Shown here: positions 38,627 through 48,694 of the stretch, one piece after another
Position numbering within the stretch: position 1 is the stretch's first letter
Layout of the letters: each line of letters starts with the position of its first letter
Origin: an uncultured bacterium
Lineage (GTDB): Bacteria > Bacillota_I > Bacilli_A > RFN20 > CAG-826
Assembly: GCA_949290395.1 (NCBI GenBank)
Contig: CASERQ010000002.1
Span: 256,727 to 320,726, forward strand
Reading direction: 5' to 3'
Length of the DNA: 64,000 bases
Made by a program: the position numbers and the translations under genes
Notes under the pieces: generated by a model
The model's input: the letters and a program-made list of their open reading frames with translations, nothing else
Told to the model about the DNA's origin: nothing
Database searches by the model: none

Positions 38627-39299
38627 GATTTTTTCCTCTCAAATACTTTACAACAACGATAATTAATATTCCAATAAATAGTGATAATATAGACCATATG
38701 TGTCCCATATGGAACCAATAATTAGATTCTGATTCTCTTAAAAATTCAATAACAAATCTAAATATTCCATAAGCTACCATATATATAGGATATATAAGCC
38801 CATTGCTTTCTTTTTTATATACATAGTAGGAAGTGACAATAATGAAAAGAACATAAAATAATAGTTCAAGTTCTCTTGTAGGTACTCTAAATCCTGTGTC
38901 TCCTACTTCAATTCCATAGCAGCATCCACTTATAATACAATTTATACGAGCAAAGAATAAGGTTGAAATTAAGGATATAGTAAAGATATCAAAGGCTCTA
39001 CCTATATTAATCTTTCTAATAAGTGCATATAATAGGTATACAATAGGCATAAAGAATACGCCCCCATATAAAGAAAGATTGCCTAAATTTTCTAACTTAA
39101 ATCCGCTTTCCATGAAAGCAAATAAAGCTACAAATATAACACCAATTATTGTATGAAAAATAGAAAAAAGAATAAGAACTAGTATATTCATCTTAAGTTC
39201 TTTTCTATTTAAAAATAGCCACACAAAATCAACGATACTTGCAATAAGAAGAAGTACCATTAAAACCCAATGTGATGTAATAAAGTCAATAATTGGCAT
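38601..39299 (-). CDS. Cluster B: Lgt-like prolipoprotein diacylglyceryl transferase paralog
   Basis: 232 residues, about seven membrane segments. Lgt-type elements: SLYGG (78-80, Tyr where Lgt has His of HGG), R118 in ARINCIISGCCYG, VPTRELELLFY, and YGIFRFVIEFLRE with R181 and E185 in the place of the essential RFxxEFxR. The CxxxxCC cluster (121-127) marks a divergent branch rather than housekeeping Lgt. Lgt attaches diacylglycerol to lipobox Cys; the next gene upstream is a lipoprotein, which suggests a dedicated or altered role for this cluster. GAGGTAAAAAAGTA precedes the ATG. No counterpart in cluster A. Confidence 0.75.
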   Translation of the reverse strand: MPIIDFITSHWVLMVLLLIASIVDFVWLFLNRKELKMNILVLILFSIFHTIIGVIFVALFAFMESGFKLENLGNLSLYGGVFFMPIVYLLYALIRKINIGRAFDIFTISLISTLFFARINCIISGCCYGIEVGDTGFRVPTRELELLFYVLFIIVTSYYVYKKESNGLIYPIYMVAYGIFRFVIEFLRESESNYWFHMGHIWSILSLFIGILIIVVVKYLRGKNHEKEVIFK

Positions 39300-39316
39300 T
39301 ACTTTTTTACCTCAAA

Positions 39317-40414
39317 TTAATTGATAGCACGCCACTTTGCATGCAATTCTAAATTGCTAGTAACTAATGTAAGGTCAGTAAATTGACCAGAGTTTACATT
39401 TGTTGGATCACAATACCATCCTAAAAATTCATAACCATCTTTGGTTGGAATAGGGATATTTTTTGCAGATATTCTAGTATTGTGAGCTACAAAAGCTACA
39501 AAACTGGTATTTTTTTGCATTTCTTGTCCATTATAAATACAGCTTTCGCCTTCCCCCAATACAAAAGATATTGAATGAGATTCGGCATCATTGTTACTTT
39601 TCATACAAAATCTCGTTTCCCAAACCCCATTTACTTTTTCAAAGAAATAACCAGTATAAATATTTATATAGAAATCTCCATCTTTACCATCTTCATTATC
39701 AGGATCTTTACTTCCACTTAACATTTGTTTAGTAACAGGTTTAGGAAGGTTAACAAAAGTTTCACTTCCATCTGTAAGTAATATATTTAAAACATAGTAA
39801 TCTTCATTAGTTTCAGTATCTAATTCAACATTTTCTATCCCAACTCCATTACTTACCGTAAATGTAAAAGGCTCCCTTCCATCTGTAAAAGTCATAGTGT
39901 ATGTCGTTGTTCCATTTCCGCCAGGAGTAGCTTCAACAGATACTATGCCGACACCATCATTACCTCTTGGTAAAGGTATTTCTCCAGATGTTGATCCATC
40001 AGTATATTCGAAACTAATAGTAGGATTTCCTTCTTCATCTTCTCCTACAATAATATCGCTTACGCCTCTTCCATCAGCGCCATTTACAATAGGAACTTCA
40101 AAAACTTGTGTATCATTGTTTGTATAAGTAATAGTAAAGATAACTTTATCGTTTTCAGTTGTAGGAACAATAGATTCAATACCTATTCCATCAGTAACAG
40201 TAGGAATTCTTAAAGTTAAAGGATTGATATCTTCATTTTCAAAAGTAATAGTAACAATAGTATCGCCAGTTGTTTGATCTGTTCTTTGTTCAACATTACT
40301 TATTGTATAATCTGCTCCAAAAAATGATGAACAAGAAGAAATACTTGTAACACCTAATAAAGCAATGAGTCCTGTTAATACAATTTTACTCTTTCTAAAA
40401 AACTTAAAATTCAT
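39317..40414 (-). CDS. Cluster B: GxDGxGI-repeat lipoprotein with InlB-like C-terminus
   Basis: 365 residues. Lipobox VTSISSC, Cys28. About five modules of IxxxDGxGIxSI...TxTYTDG style (VTDGIGIESIVP, VNGADGRGVSDII, RGNDGVGIVSVEA). The C-terminal module (ISFVLGEGESCIYNGQEM ... DGYEFLGWYCDPTN ... LELHAKWRA) is an InlB/Flg_new repeat. GAGGTAATTAGT precedes the ATG. Counterpart of 25433-26566; here it lies between the beta-helix gene and the Lgt paralog. Likely a membrane-anchored stalk or base. Confidence 0.78.
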   Translation of the reverse strand: MNFKFFRKSKIVLTGLIALLGVTSISSCSSFFGADYTISNVEQRTDQTTGDTIVTITFENEDINPLTLRIPTVTDGIGIESIVPTTENDKVIFTITYTNNDTQVFEVPIVNGADGRGVSDIIVGEDEEGNPTISFEYTDGSTSGEIPLPRGNDGVGIVSVEATPGGNGTTTYTMTFTDGREPFTFTVSNGVGIENVELDTETNEDYYVLNILLTDGSETFVNLPKPVTKQMLSGSKDPDNEDGKDGDFYINIYTGYFFEKVNGVWETRFCMKSNNDAESHSISFVLGEGESCIYNGQEMQKNTSFVAFVAHNTRISAKNIPIPTKDGYEFLGWYCDPTNVNSGQFTDLTLVTSNLELHAKWRAIN

Positions 40415-40419
40415 ACTAA

Positions 40420-42954
40420 TTACCTCGCATTTCTATTACTTAAATCTGTATAAGAAGGGACTTTATCAAATAATGCAGGTTTTTCATTATTTTCAATAGT
40501 TCCATTAACCATGAAGTTAAAATTATGAGTGCCAGTTGCCATAACAACGCATCTAGCCAGTAAGTTAGAAACAGAAATTATAAGTTCACTTAAATCTCCA
40601 CCACCAAGTCCGCTATAATTTTTTGCCATAATATTTCTAGCAAAATCAACATCGATTTTGCTACTAAATGTATTATATTCTTCACTTTCAATGTTATTGA
40701 TTAAATCAGAACCATTATAACCGCCACCATACCAGGCTATTGGTCTATTAACATAATATTTTGTGCCATCTTCACTTTCTTCTTTATATACTAAATTATT
40801 ATTTATTGCGTATTCTTTAAGAATAGTTTTGATTGGAAAATAATCATCAATCGAAAGAGCTTTGAGGATATCAGCTGCTCCTGCCATATCTTCAGGTAAG
40901 TAAGAAGCTAAGGAACTAATATTTTCTTCAATTAATGCACCAACATCAATATCATCAATATTTTTCCAATCATAGAAACGAGTGTCACCACTTAATGTAA
41001 GTTCTACCGGGAAAGATGTTCCACCGACTTTCTGAGGAGCAATAGCATTAATTCCAAATCCGCCAAGCATTCCTAAAACTTTAGAAATTTGAGAAGGCAT
41101 ACCATTATATAGATAAGCACCATTAAATTGAGCTTCAAAGGCTATTGAATATACGCCACTATTATAAAAATAAGTATCATTAATAGTGATATGAGCATCA
41201 TAATTTTTAGAGTTATCGGCGTTTACAATCCCTTCAAGATTATCTAAACCATCTTGAATATCTCTTAAAGTATTCATGAAGCTATCAAGGGCACTTCCTG
41301 AAAAAGAACCTTGAGTAATATTACTCGACAATATTCCGTCTGCTGTGTCGCCTTCAGAACCGCCATCGTAAAAATCACTAAAGGACTTATTGATTGTGTT
41401 TCCATTATAAGAGACGCTTACATTTTTATTTGGATCATATTCGTTGACTTCATTGCTACCAAGTTTAACAAGAAATTCGCCAGCGTTTTGAATTAAACAA
41501 TTATCAATTAATAGTCCATCAGTAGAATAAGCTCTAACTCCGGTTCTTCCGTTTTCAATTATAGAGTTTTTAATGGTATTGTTATCGCCTTGGACTTCAA
41601 CAACAGTTCCAGTAAAGCGCAAATTATACATGTTATCAACGTTATTTGCGTTTTGAACTTTAATGTCATTCAAGGTGATATTGTTTCCTTCAAGAAGTAA
41701 ACCAACATTATCACATAAAAACGCCCTAATAATAGGCAATCTTTCTAAATCACCGATTGAAACAAATGTTAAAGGACCAAAGAAATAGTCTTTTTCTCTA
41801 TCAGGAGTAAAAACGCCACTAGTTTGATCAATTGTTCCATTATTTGGATAAGCAAGATCATTCATATTTAAAGTGAAGCCATTAGCATAAAAATCTTTTT
41901 GTACTCTAACTCCTACTTTAATATTTTCTTGATAATCGTATGATTCCTCACCAATTTGATCTATAAATTGATCAATAAATTTTGTATCAATTTTAGGTTC
42001 TTTATAATAAATGAAATCAATAAAATCAAAGGTCTTTCTTCTAAAATTATAATTCCCAAATAGTCTAGTGTTATCGTTTTTGTAAGTTTCAATATATTCA
42101 CCTTTATCATTTTTTTGATAGGTGTTTTCAAGTGATTCAAGATTAACTTGTAAAACAACAACTTCACCACCATTAGGTGATTTATTTGTACAAGCCATTA
42201 AATCATTAAATGAATAAACATTAACACCATCATTAACAACATTAAATGAATAAGTATTTGTTAAATAACTTGATGAACCAACTCCATTAAAAGTGATATA
42301 AGAGTCACCTTCATGATTAATACTCATTGTTTCAGTTTGAGGATCAAAAGTTATATTGTTACTTGTTTCATAGGTATAATCGGTATTCCCAGTTTCAGAT
42401 ATAACATCAATATTAAATCCAACTTGTGCCTTATTTTTAGTTACAGTTTCAAAGTCTTTATCATAAGTAATATCAAATTCACCATAGTATCTTGTTGGAT
42501 CAATTTGAGAACCACTTGCTTGATGAACTGGGTTAACTAAAATAACGCCTTTATCATAAATATGAGCAGTAATGGAGTCATTTTTAGTTCCAATTGAGTT
42601 TCTGACGCTTAATGTACATACGCCTTCATTTTTACCAGTTTTAAGATAATAGCCATCATCTTTTTCAATAATTGAAGCTACAGAATCATCAAAAGATTCA
42701 TCTTCACTATTAAGTTCCCAAACAAGAGTGTCTGCACCTGGTTTCATTAAAATATCATTACCAGCATACATTACTTCGGCTTCAAGTTTATATTCTCCAT
42801 TAATCTTGAAACCTTCTTGGTCTCTAAAGTTTAAGATATTAACACCAGCAATGTCTGCAGCAACAGTGTTCGTTAAAGCAATCACGCTAACAAAAGTTAA
42901 TAGAGCGATAACAAAAGGAATAATAAGTAAAATTACAAGTGTTTTCTTTTTCAT
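40420..42954 (-). CDS. Cluster B: membrane-anchored beta-helix surface protein
   Basis: 844 residues, paralog of 17278-19809. N-terminal anchor (about 4-26), then IAGVNILNFRDQEGF as in the A protein. A Big2-like domain at about 50-135 (LVWELNSEDESFDDSV ... GKNEGVCTLSVRN). The beta-helix ladder includes NNITLNDIKVQNANNV, GDNNTIKNSIIENGRTG, DGLLIDNCLIQNAGEF and ITINDTYFYNSGVYS. Shared with A: FLKN/KLGSNEVNEYD-like turns, VTGDTRFYDWKN/LSGDTRFYDWKN and IAGGGYN/WYGGGYN. These conserved spots may be functional. The start overlaps the permease stop (TAATG). Confidence 0.8.
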   Translation of the reverse strand: MKKKTLVILLIIPFVIALLTFVSVIALTNTVAADIAGVNILNFRDQEGFKINGEYKLEAEVMYAGNDILMKPGADTLVWELNSEDESFDDSVASIIEKDDGYYLKTGKNEGVCTLSVRNSIGTKNDSITAHIYDKGVILVNPVHQASGSQIDPTRYYGEFDITYDKDFETVTKNKAQVGFNIDVISETGNTDYTYETSNNITFDPQTETMSINHEGDSYITFNGVGSSSYLTNTYSFNVVNDGVNVYSFNDLMACTNKSPNGGEVVVLQVNLESLENTYQKNDKGEYIETYKNDNTRLFGNYNFRRKTFDFIDFIYYKEPKIDTKFIDQFIDQIGEESYDYQENIKVGVRVQKDFYANGFTLNMNDLAYPNNGTIDQTSGVFTPDREKDYFFGPLTFVSIGDLERLPIIRAFLCDNVGLLLEGNNITLNDIKVQNANNVDNMYNLRFTGTVVEVQGDNNTIKNSIIENGRTGVRAYSTDGLLIDNCLIQNAGEFLVKLGSNEVNEYDPNKNVSVSYNGNTINKSFSDFYDGGSEGDTADGILSSNITQGSFSGSALDSFMNTLRDIQDGLDNLEGIVNADNSKNYDAHITINDTYFYNSGVYSIAFEAQFNGAYLYNGMPSQISKVLGMLGGFGINAIAPQKVGGTSFPVELTLSGDTRFYDWKNIDDIDVGALIEENISSLASYLPEDMAGAADILKALSIDDYFPIKTILKEYAINNNLVYKEESEDGTKYYVNRPIAWYGGGYNGSDLINNIESEEYNTFSSKIDVDFARNIMAKNYSGLGGGDLSELIISVSNLLARCVVMATGTHNFNFMVNGTIENNEKPALFDKVPSYTDLSNRNAR

Positions 42955-44564
42955 TACCTAACCTCCATTTCTCTAAAGACTTTGGTCCGTCTTTTTCTTG
43001 GTGATATAAATAAAGGAATAAGAAGTAAAAGCGTAACAAGAGCTTCTACTATATAGATATAGAATATATCAACCATCATAAACGAAACAACAAAGTGAAT
43101 TAATAAAATAACAAATGGGAATAAGATAGAAACTAAGTTATTGATAAATGATAACTTAGTGTGAGACTTGCTTCCCTTGTCTTTCATATCTAAATATAAA
43201 CCTAAAACTGTTGTAACAATAATTAAAACAAGTCCAGCAAATAAAGAGATAAGGAAAACTTTGTAATCAATATTTTGTGTTGCGATTAAGACAACCAGAG
43301 TAGCAAATAAAGAAATACTTGATAAACATATTGGAGTTAATACTTTTGCAAAAACTTGCTTAAGCGGATTAACTGGAATATATTTAACAATTTCAAGTCC
43401 ACTTCCTTCACGGCTTATAGATTGGGATGCGCTTGAATTAATTACGGAGCTAAATAACAAAATTAAACAAATATTAAGCCCATTAATTAAATCAGGATAA
43501 TAAACACTAAAATATCTTAAGTTTTGATAGATTATTGCGTTTAATGAAGAAATAACAACAAAAGATAGGAATGGTGCCATAATAAGTAAGGCTGTATAAG
43601 AAAAAGTATAAGAAGAATCTTTAAATAAAAGAGCAAATTCTTTTTTAAGTAAGGCTCTACCAGGAGAGATTACAAGATTATTCTTATTGTTCTTCTTTTT
43701 GATGAAGATTTCTCTATTACTTTGATTAACTCTTTCGTAAGCAAAGCTTGAAAGTACTCCTCCTAAAAATAAGGAAGCTAAAATAAGTCCTGCGCTAATT
43801 GAAATTTCAGCAACGAGGTTATCGCCATACACCAATGAATCTAATATGGTGTAAACAGGCCATAAAACACTTGAAACGTTATGAACAAGCTCAATAAGAA
43901 CTGTTGAAAACATACCCGTTCCTTCGTTTGCATTTAATGCATCTAAGAAAAGATTTAAAACAATTTGATAAGCAAAACAAAGTCCAATAACTAGGATTGA
44001 AGCGAAAATAAACTGTGCTAAATCACTAAGTTTTAATAAACGATAAGCGTATTCAAAAAGAATCGATAAAATTAAAGAGATACCTATTCCAAATAAAGAA
44101 ATAATAAATGCATATAAAATTGCAAAAATATAGAAGGTTGGCATGTAGCCTCTTGTTGCAAAGTAGCATATTAAAATAGGCGTTGAGATTAATAAGTTAG
44201 TAAGTAACTCAATTAAATAAAGATATAAAGATTTAGCAAATAAAACTTGTCCCTTGTCTATTGGAAGAGGAGAAAGAATTTGTTTATCAAGCTTATTAAA
44301 GAAAACTTTTCTTCCTTTTAAACTAGTAAAGATGATTGAAATCATCATTCCTAAAAAGAGGAATAAAACTAAGAAATCAAAAGATCCACGAGGCGAATTA
44401 GCGCTTACTTTTTGGTCTAAAGAATAGAATATAAAAACCTCTAAAGCAATTAAAAGCCCTGCAGAAATAAGTTTAATTAAGAAAAGTGCTACTTTTTTGA
44501 AGAAAGATAAATTAGAATTTGCACTTTCTTCTATGTATTCTTTTTTAATTAAATCAAAAACCAT
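42954..44564 (-). CDS. Cluster B: ABC-2-type permease
   Basis: 536 residues from ATG 44564 (an in-frame TTG at 44567 is less likely; the ATG overlaps the ATPase stop as TGATG). About twelve membrane segments, with NKLDKQILSPLPIDKGQ and SISREGSGLEIVKYIPVNPLKQ as cytoplasmic loops of ABC-2 exporters. Same length as the cluster A permease. It sits between the ATPase and the beta-helix gene with one-base overlaps on both sides. Substrate unknown. Confidence 0.85.
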   Translation of the reverse strand: MVFDLIKKEYIEESANSNLSFFKKVALFLIKLISAGLLIALEVFIFYSLDQKVSANSPRGSFDFLVLFLFLGMMISIIFTSLKGRKVFFNKLDKQILSPLPIDKGQVLFAKSLYLYLIELLTNLLISTPILICYFATRGYMPTFYIFAILYAFIISLFGIGISLILSILFEYAYRLLKLSDLAQFIFASILVIGLCFAYQIVLNLFLDALNANEGTGMFSTVLIELVHNVSSVLWPVYTILDSLVYGDNLVAEISISAGLILASLFLGGVLSSFAYERVNQSNREIFIKKKNNKNNLVISPGRALLKKEFALLFKDSSYTFSYTALLIMAPFLSFVVISSLNAIIYQNLRYFSVYYPDLINGLNICLILLFSSVINSSASQSISREGSGLEIVKYIPVNPLKQVFAKVLTPICLSSISLFATLVVLIATQNIDYKVFLISLFAGLVLIIVTTVLGLYLDMKDKGSKSHTKLSFINNLVSILFPFVILLIHFVVSFMMVDIFYIYIVEALVTLLLLIPLFISPRKRRTKVFREMEVR

Positions 44565-45367
44565 CAAATGTTTTCTCCATAAGTTCTAAAGAATATCTTG
44601 TTGAGATCTCTACGTTTAACAGGATCAAGATTAAGATCAAAGAGTTTATCTACTTTTCCTGAATTAATAATTGCAACTCTATCGCAAAGTTTTGAAACCA
44701 TGTCAATGTTATGAGATGTAACAAATACGGTTCTTCCATTATCTGCAAACTCTCTAATCATCTTAACAAGAGTTTCATAAACCATGACATCAAGTCCAAC
44801 AGTTGGTTCGTCTAAAATCCAAAGTTTTGGGTTATGAATAAGCGAGGCCATTAAACAAATCTTTTGTTTCATACCATGCGAATACTCTTTAATTTTACGG
44901 TTCATATCTACTTCAGTCATAGTAAATTTTGAGACTAAATAGTTATAGTTATTTTCAAAACTAGCTTGTTTCATGTCATAACAAGAAGCAATAAATTGAA
45001 GATATTCGTTTCCACTCATAACTTCATAAGTTGTAGGTTCACTAGGAACATAGCCTATCATTGATTTAACTTCGAGAGGATCTTCAAGAGTATTGACGCC
45101 ATTTATTAAAATATCACCTTTATCTTGTTCTTTTAAACCAACGATGCAATCGATAGTTGTTGATTTACCAATACCATTTTTTCCAATAAATCCAAAAACT
45201 TCGCCTTTTTTGACACTTAAATTAAGTCCTTGTAAGACTTCTTTTTTATGTTTGCCTTTGCCATAAGATTTATAAAGATCTTTTAGGACTAAAACATCTT
45301 CAATCTCTTTAACTTCTTCAACTTTTGGTTTACTCATTGAAAGAAATTCTTCATTAGTACTTACCAT
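44564..45367 (-). CDS. Cluster B: ABC-2 transporter ATPase
   Basis: 267 residues: an extra 25-residue N-terminal stretch, then Walker A GKNGIGKST, GYVPSEPTTYEVM, signature YSHGMKQK, Walker B LWILDEPTVGLDVM and switch VTSHN. AGGAGG precedes the ATG at 45367, which overlaps the stop of the zinc-ribbon gene. Very similar to 21409-22161. In this cluster the transporter follows the AAA/zinc-ribbon pair directly; in A the lipoprotein and beta-rich genes intervene. Confidence 0.95.
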   Translation of the reverse strand: MVSTNEEFLSMSKPKVEEVKEIEDVLVLKDLYKSYGKGKHKKEVLQGLNLSVKKGEVFGFIGKNGIGKSTTIDCIVGLKEQDKGDILINGVNTLEDPLEVKSMIGYVPSEPTTYEVMSGNEYLQFIASCYDMKQASFENNYNYLVSKFTMTEVDMNRKIKEYSHGMKQKICLMASLIHNPKLWILDEPTVGLDVMVYETLVKMIREFADNGRTVFVTSHNIDMVSKLCDRVAIINSGKVDKLFDLNLDPVKRRDLNKIFFRTYGENI

Positions 45368-46809
45368 TAATATTTCCTCCTAAAAGATTTAATCCATAAG
45401 GCTTTCTCTTTTTGATATTTAACAAATGAGAAATGAGCATTGCAGGATTCACATTCATGTCCCTTATTTGTTTGATATACGGTTTTTTCTCCACAAACAG
45501 GGCACTTATATTTATATTCATCTGTATCAACAACAAATAACATTGATAAAGATGAGAAGAGATTATTAAAAAGAATTTCGTGATTCTTTTTAAATAAAGA
45601 TAAGGTCATAACATAGTTATAATCGTGAATAATATTAGCACTTGTGATTAAGATTACGTTATCGTATTTTTTAGCAAGAGCTAATACTTTTTGATCAACA
45701 AGTTTTAAAGAGTCTTCATCAAGCGTATAAATAGGAAGAATATAGTAGCGAGCTGAGCTCTTTTCTTGCTTAATTGCTTTTCCTCTAACTATGACTCTTG
45801 GCGCGTGATAAGTCGTTTCAATAATTACGCCATCTTCATCTTTGTCTTCTTTAATTAAATAAGAAAATATTCCCTTTTTGAAACTTATTTCTTCAAAATG
45901 AAGTTTTTTGTTTTCGTCAAACTTTACTTCTTTTGCCATATTTTTCTTAGAGTAAGCAACCTTACGATAAGTTAAATAAGAGAATAAAGAAGCAACAGTA
46001 TAATTATAAAAATATGTGTCAAAAGAGAAATCTTCTTTATTAGTGATTAAATAGTTTGTTCTATAATAGCGATAGCAATAATTATATTTTTCATCATGAA
46101 GTAAGACGTTAGTTGGCATAATTACGCTATCCATCTTTTTACGAGAATTTAATAAATAGAACTCTGTTCCTTTAATATTTTTAATTCTTTTATTAATTCT
46201 AATAATAAGTTTATTAATTGAAGAAACTTTAGAAGATGGTTTAACAAAGATCCCTTCATAAGGATAAGAGAAATCTTTAAAGGAATTAAAGATTGAATGC
46301 TCAGAATAACCAAATCCTTTAACTTCAAAATTTTCTTCTAAGGAATCACCAACAAATTCCATTGAGTTCTTTAAAATCACAAATTCTTCATTGATTTTAT
46401 CAAGAAGAAGAGCAATAAACCTATTTTCATAATTTAAAATAGTATCAGTATTTAAGAAAGTATGAACAAATTCAGGAGACATTTCGTTTCCTTTTTGTTT
46501 CCAAAGTTTAGTATCGCGCGTTGTATCAAAGAAAGCATCACGCGATAAGTTACCCGAAACTTCACTTCTTAAAATCGCTTCTTCTTTTGTAACTTCAATG
46601 TGAGGCGAATAAACAATCGAAGTAATCTTATCTAAAACTTTTTTAAATTCAATTAAACGAGATTCAATTTCATCAAAGTTATATCTTTCATAGAAATTGA
46701 TTCTTTTCATTTTTAAAGCATTATAAAGCGAACTAAAACTATGAGTTTTATAAATAGTTTTTTCAATCTTTTCGTTAAACTTTATGTAATAGTTCGCAAT
46801 CTTGTTCAT
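45367..46809 (-). CDS. Cluster B: DUF2357/McrC-like partner with C-terminal zinc ribbon
   Basis: 480 residues, about 100 longer than the A paralog. Shared points: NYENRFIALLLDKINEE (ENRF core), TNVLLHDEKYNYCYRYY and a four-Cys zinc ribbon at the C-terminus (Cys436, 439, 453, 456) followed by a Lys/Trp-rich tail as in A (KALWIKSF versus RFAWILNVF). A central insertion holds YYILPIYTLDEDSLKLVDQKVL and DNVILITSANII, which look like a Rossmann-like strand-helix unit. No nuclease motif seen. Start codon lacks a good Shine-Dalgarno and lies 35 bases after the AAA stop. Confidence 0.62.
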   Translation of the reverse strand: MNKIANYYIKFNEKIEKTIYKTHSFSSLYNALKMKRINFYERYNFDEIESRLIEFKKVLDKITSIVYSPHIEVTKEEAILRSEVSGNLSRDAFFDTTRDTKLWKQKGNEMSPEFVHTFLNTDTILNYENRFIALLLDKINEEFVILKNSMEFVGDSLEENFEVKGFGYSEHSIFNSFKDFSYPYEGIFVKPSSKVSSINKLIIRINKRIKNIKGTEFYLLNSRKKMDSVIMPTNVLLHDEKYNYCYRYYRTNYLITNKEDFSFDTYFYNYTVASLFSYLTYRKVAYSKKNMAKEVKFDENKKLHFEEISFKKGIFSYLIKEDKDEDGVIIETTYHAPRVIVRGKAIKQEKSSARYYILPIYTLDEDSLKLVDQKVLALAKKYDNVILITSANIIHDYNYVMTLSLFKKNHEILFNNLFSSLSMLFVVDTDEYKYKCPVCGEKTVYQTNKGHECESCNAHFSFVKYQKEKALWIKSFRRKY

Positions 46810-46843
46810 CTAATGTCCCATTTTGTTTAATTTAAATCTTAGA

Positions 46844-48676
46844 TTATAACTTTCTTAAAAGTTTATTAATGACGTGTTCTGTTAAAGCAAATGTTCCAAC
46901 GCCATAAGTTTGTTTAATAAGTTTTAAAAGATCCATTAAACCTTGCTTAACATAATCTTCAAAACGCCCTTCAAGTTTAGAAACAACTTTTCTAGCAAAC
47001 ATGAAGTCAAGTGCTTCTTCTTTTTTACCACCACAAGCAACATAAACTGGAACTAAAAGTTCAATTTGATGCATGATACGGTTACCAAATGTTAAATCAA
47101 AGGTATTGTAAGTAAAATCAGTTAAAGTTTTAAACTTAGTAAATTCATCTTTTCTAAGTCTTAAATCTTTATCTTCTTGTGCGCTCTTAAATAAGGACAT
47201 AAGTCTATTGTAGGATAAAGAAATACGTGGAGTTTCTTCTTCAACTTCAAATGGTTCATTTCTATCATCAAAAGAAAGGGTGATAGCTCTATCGTAAACC
47301 TTATCTGTAATAGTATAAGTTGAATCATCTTTATTAGCTGTTCCAATAAACCAAGTAGTTGGAGCAATATTTAAAATTCCATATTCTAAGTGCATTGGTG
47401 CTTCAAAATCATATGGAAGTTGCATAATTCTTAATTTCCATTCATCAACTGGATATTCAAGAATGGATAAGAAATCTGCAAAGTAATATTCAACACGGGA
47501 AATGTTAAGTTCATCAAGAACCATAATATTGATGTTATTTGGTTCAAATGTTGCTTGATAGAGTCTCTTTAAAAACTCTGTTTCGTTATATGTACGGTTA
47601 AAATCATTGAAATAACCAAGGATGGATGTTCTATCACGCCATGTAGCTTGGACAGGTTCAAAGAATGATTTTTCGCCAATATATTCAGAGAAATATCTAG
47701 CAAGAGAAGATTTACCAGTACCACTTAAACCTTCAAGGATGATAAGGCGAGATGCGCTTAAGCCTGATACAAAAGCTCTAATTGTTTCAATATCAAAGAA
47801 TAAGCCTTCTTCTTTAGCAAGGTATTTTCTAAAGTCATCACAAAGATCTTTTAAGTTAACATTAGCATCATCGAATGCTTTTGCTTCTTTGTTTTCCATT
47901 AAGTAATCGATAGTGCAAAGTCCAGGGAAAACTTTTTCGCGGTCACTAAGTTCTTCTTTAGCAGTACTTCCTGCGCCTGTAGGAATTGCGCCACCTACTC
48001 CTGCTGCGTATCCTCCAGCAATAGCGTCTTCAGAACTTGGAGTGTCTCCAAAACTAGCAGCAAGTTCACCTTGCTCTTCTTGTTTAGCTTCTTCTTTAAC
48101 AGCTCTTTCTTCCTCCATTGCTTCTTCAGCACGAGCTGAGAAGAATTTAAATGGCTTATCAATATTTTTAAAGTTAATATAAAGCATAATTGCTGCCCCA
48201 ATAAATGAGGTTAAAGCAATATAGATAATAAAGCCAACAAATAAACTAGCGACTAAAAATAAAAAAGAATTTGTAATTGCTTCAACGCTATAAGGATATT
48301 GAGCAGTTAAACCAATACCAAAACATAAAACACTACAAATTAAGAATGTAACTATATAAACTAAAACCCATTTTTTAGTCCAAATCTTGTTTTCATAGAA
48401 TTTAGCAAGACGCATTTCATAAATAAATGCTGCTGCATAAAGCAAGATGTAGATTAATGTAACAAGAATTAAGACATAAGCTTGCCATGAACCTACAAAA
48501 TCAGGAAAACCAAAAGTGTGAGATAAATCTTGAAGTGGATTTCCTTTTTTCATGATTCCATCAAGGTCAAGACAAAGTGCTGCAACTAAACACATTACAA
48601 GATAAAAGAAAATAAGACCGAGTGAGATCAAATTTTTTCTTGTAAAGTGAGTTCTCATTTTTCTTTCTTTTGCCAT
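46844..48676 (-). CDS. Cluster B: membrane-anchored McrB/MoxR-like AAA+ ATPase
   Basis: 610 residues with the same plan as 27695-29533: four membrane segments (about 15-35, 65-88, 103-123, 137-166), an acidic linker with a Gly/Ala-rich stretch (AGGYAAGVGGAIPTGAG), and the AAA domain: Walker A GLSGTGKSS (316-324), Walker B IMVLDELN (384-391), ISRVEYYFADFLSILE, sensor WFIGTANKDDSTYT, then ITDKVYDRAITL. AAGGGAG precedes the ATG. The catalytic core is much better conserved than the linker, so ATP-driven work is the conserved task. Confidence 0.85.
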   Translation of the reverse strand: MAKERKMRTHFTRKNLISLGLIFFYLVMCLVAALCLDLDGIMKKGNPLQDLSHTFGFPDFVGSWQAYVLILVTLIYILLYAAAFIYEMRLAKFYENKIWTKKWVLVYIVTFLICSVLCFGIGLTAQYPYSVEAITNSFLFLVASLFVGFIIYIALTSFIGAAIMLYINFKNIDKPFKFFSARAEEAMEEERAVKEEAKQEEQGELAASFGDTPSSEDAIAGGYAAGVGGAIPTGAGSTAKEELSDREKVFPGLCTIDYLMENKEAKAFDDANVNLKDLCDDFRKYLAKEEGLFFDIETIRAFVSGLSASRLIILEGLSGTGKSSLARYFSEYIGEKSFFEPVQATWRDRTSILGYFNDFNRTYNETEFLKRLYQATFEPNNINIMVLDELNISRVEYYFADFLSILEYPVDEWKLRIMQLPYDFEAPMHLEYGILNIAPTTWFIGTANKDDSTYTITDKVYDRAITLSFDDRNEPFEVEEETPRISLSYNRLMSLFKSAQEDKDLRLRKDEFTKFKTLTDFTYNTFDLTFGNRIMHQIELLVPVYVACGGKKEEALDFMFARKVVSKLEGRFEDYVKQGLMDLLKLIKQTYGVGTFALTEHVINKLLRKL

Positions 48677-48694
48677 AAAAGACTCCCTTCTTAA

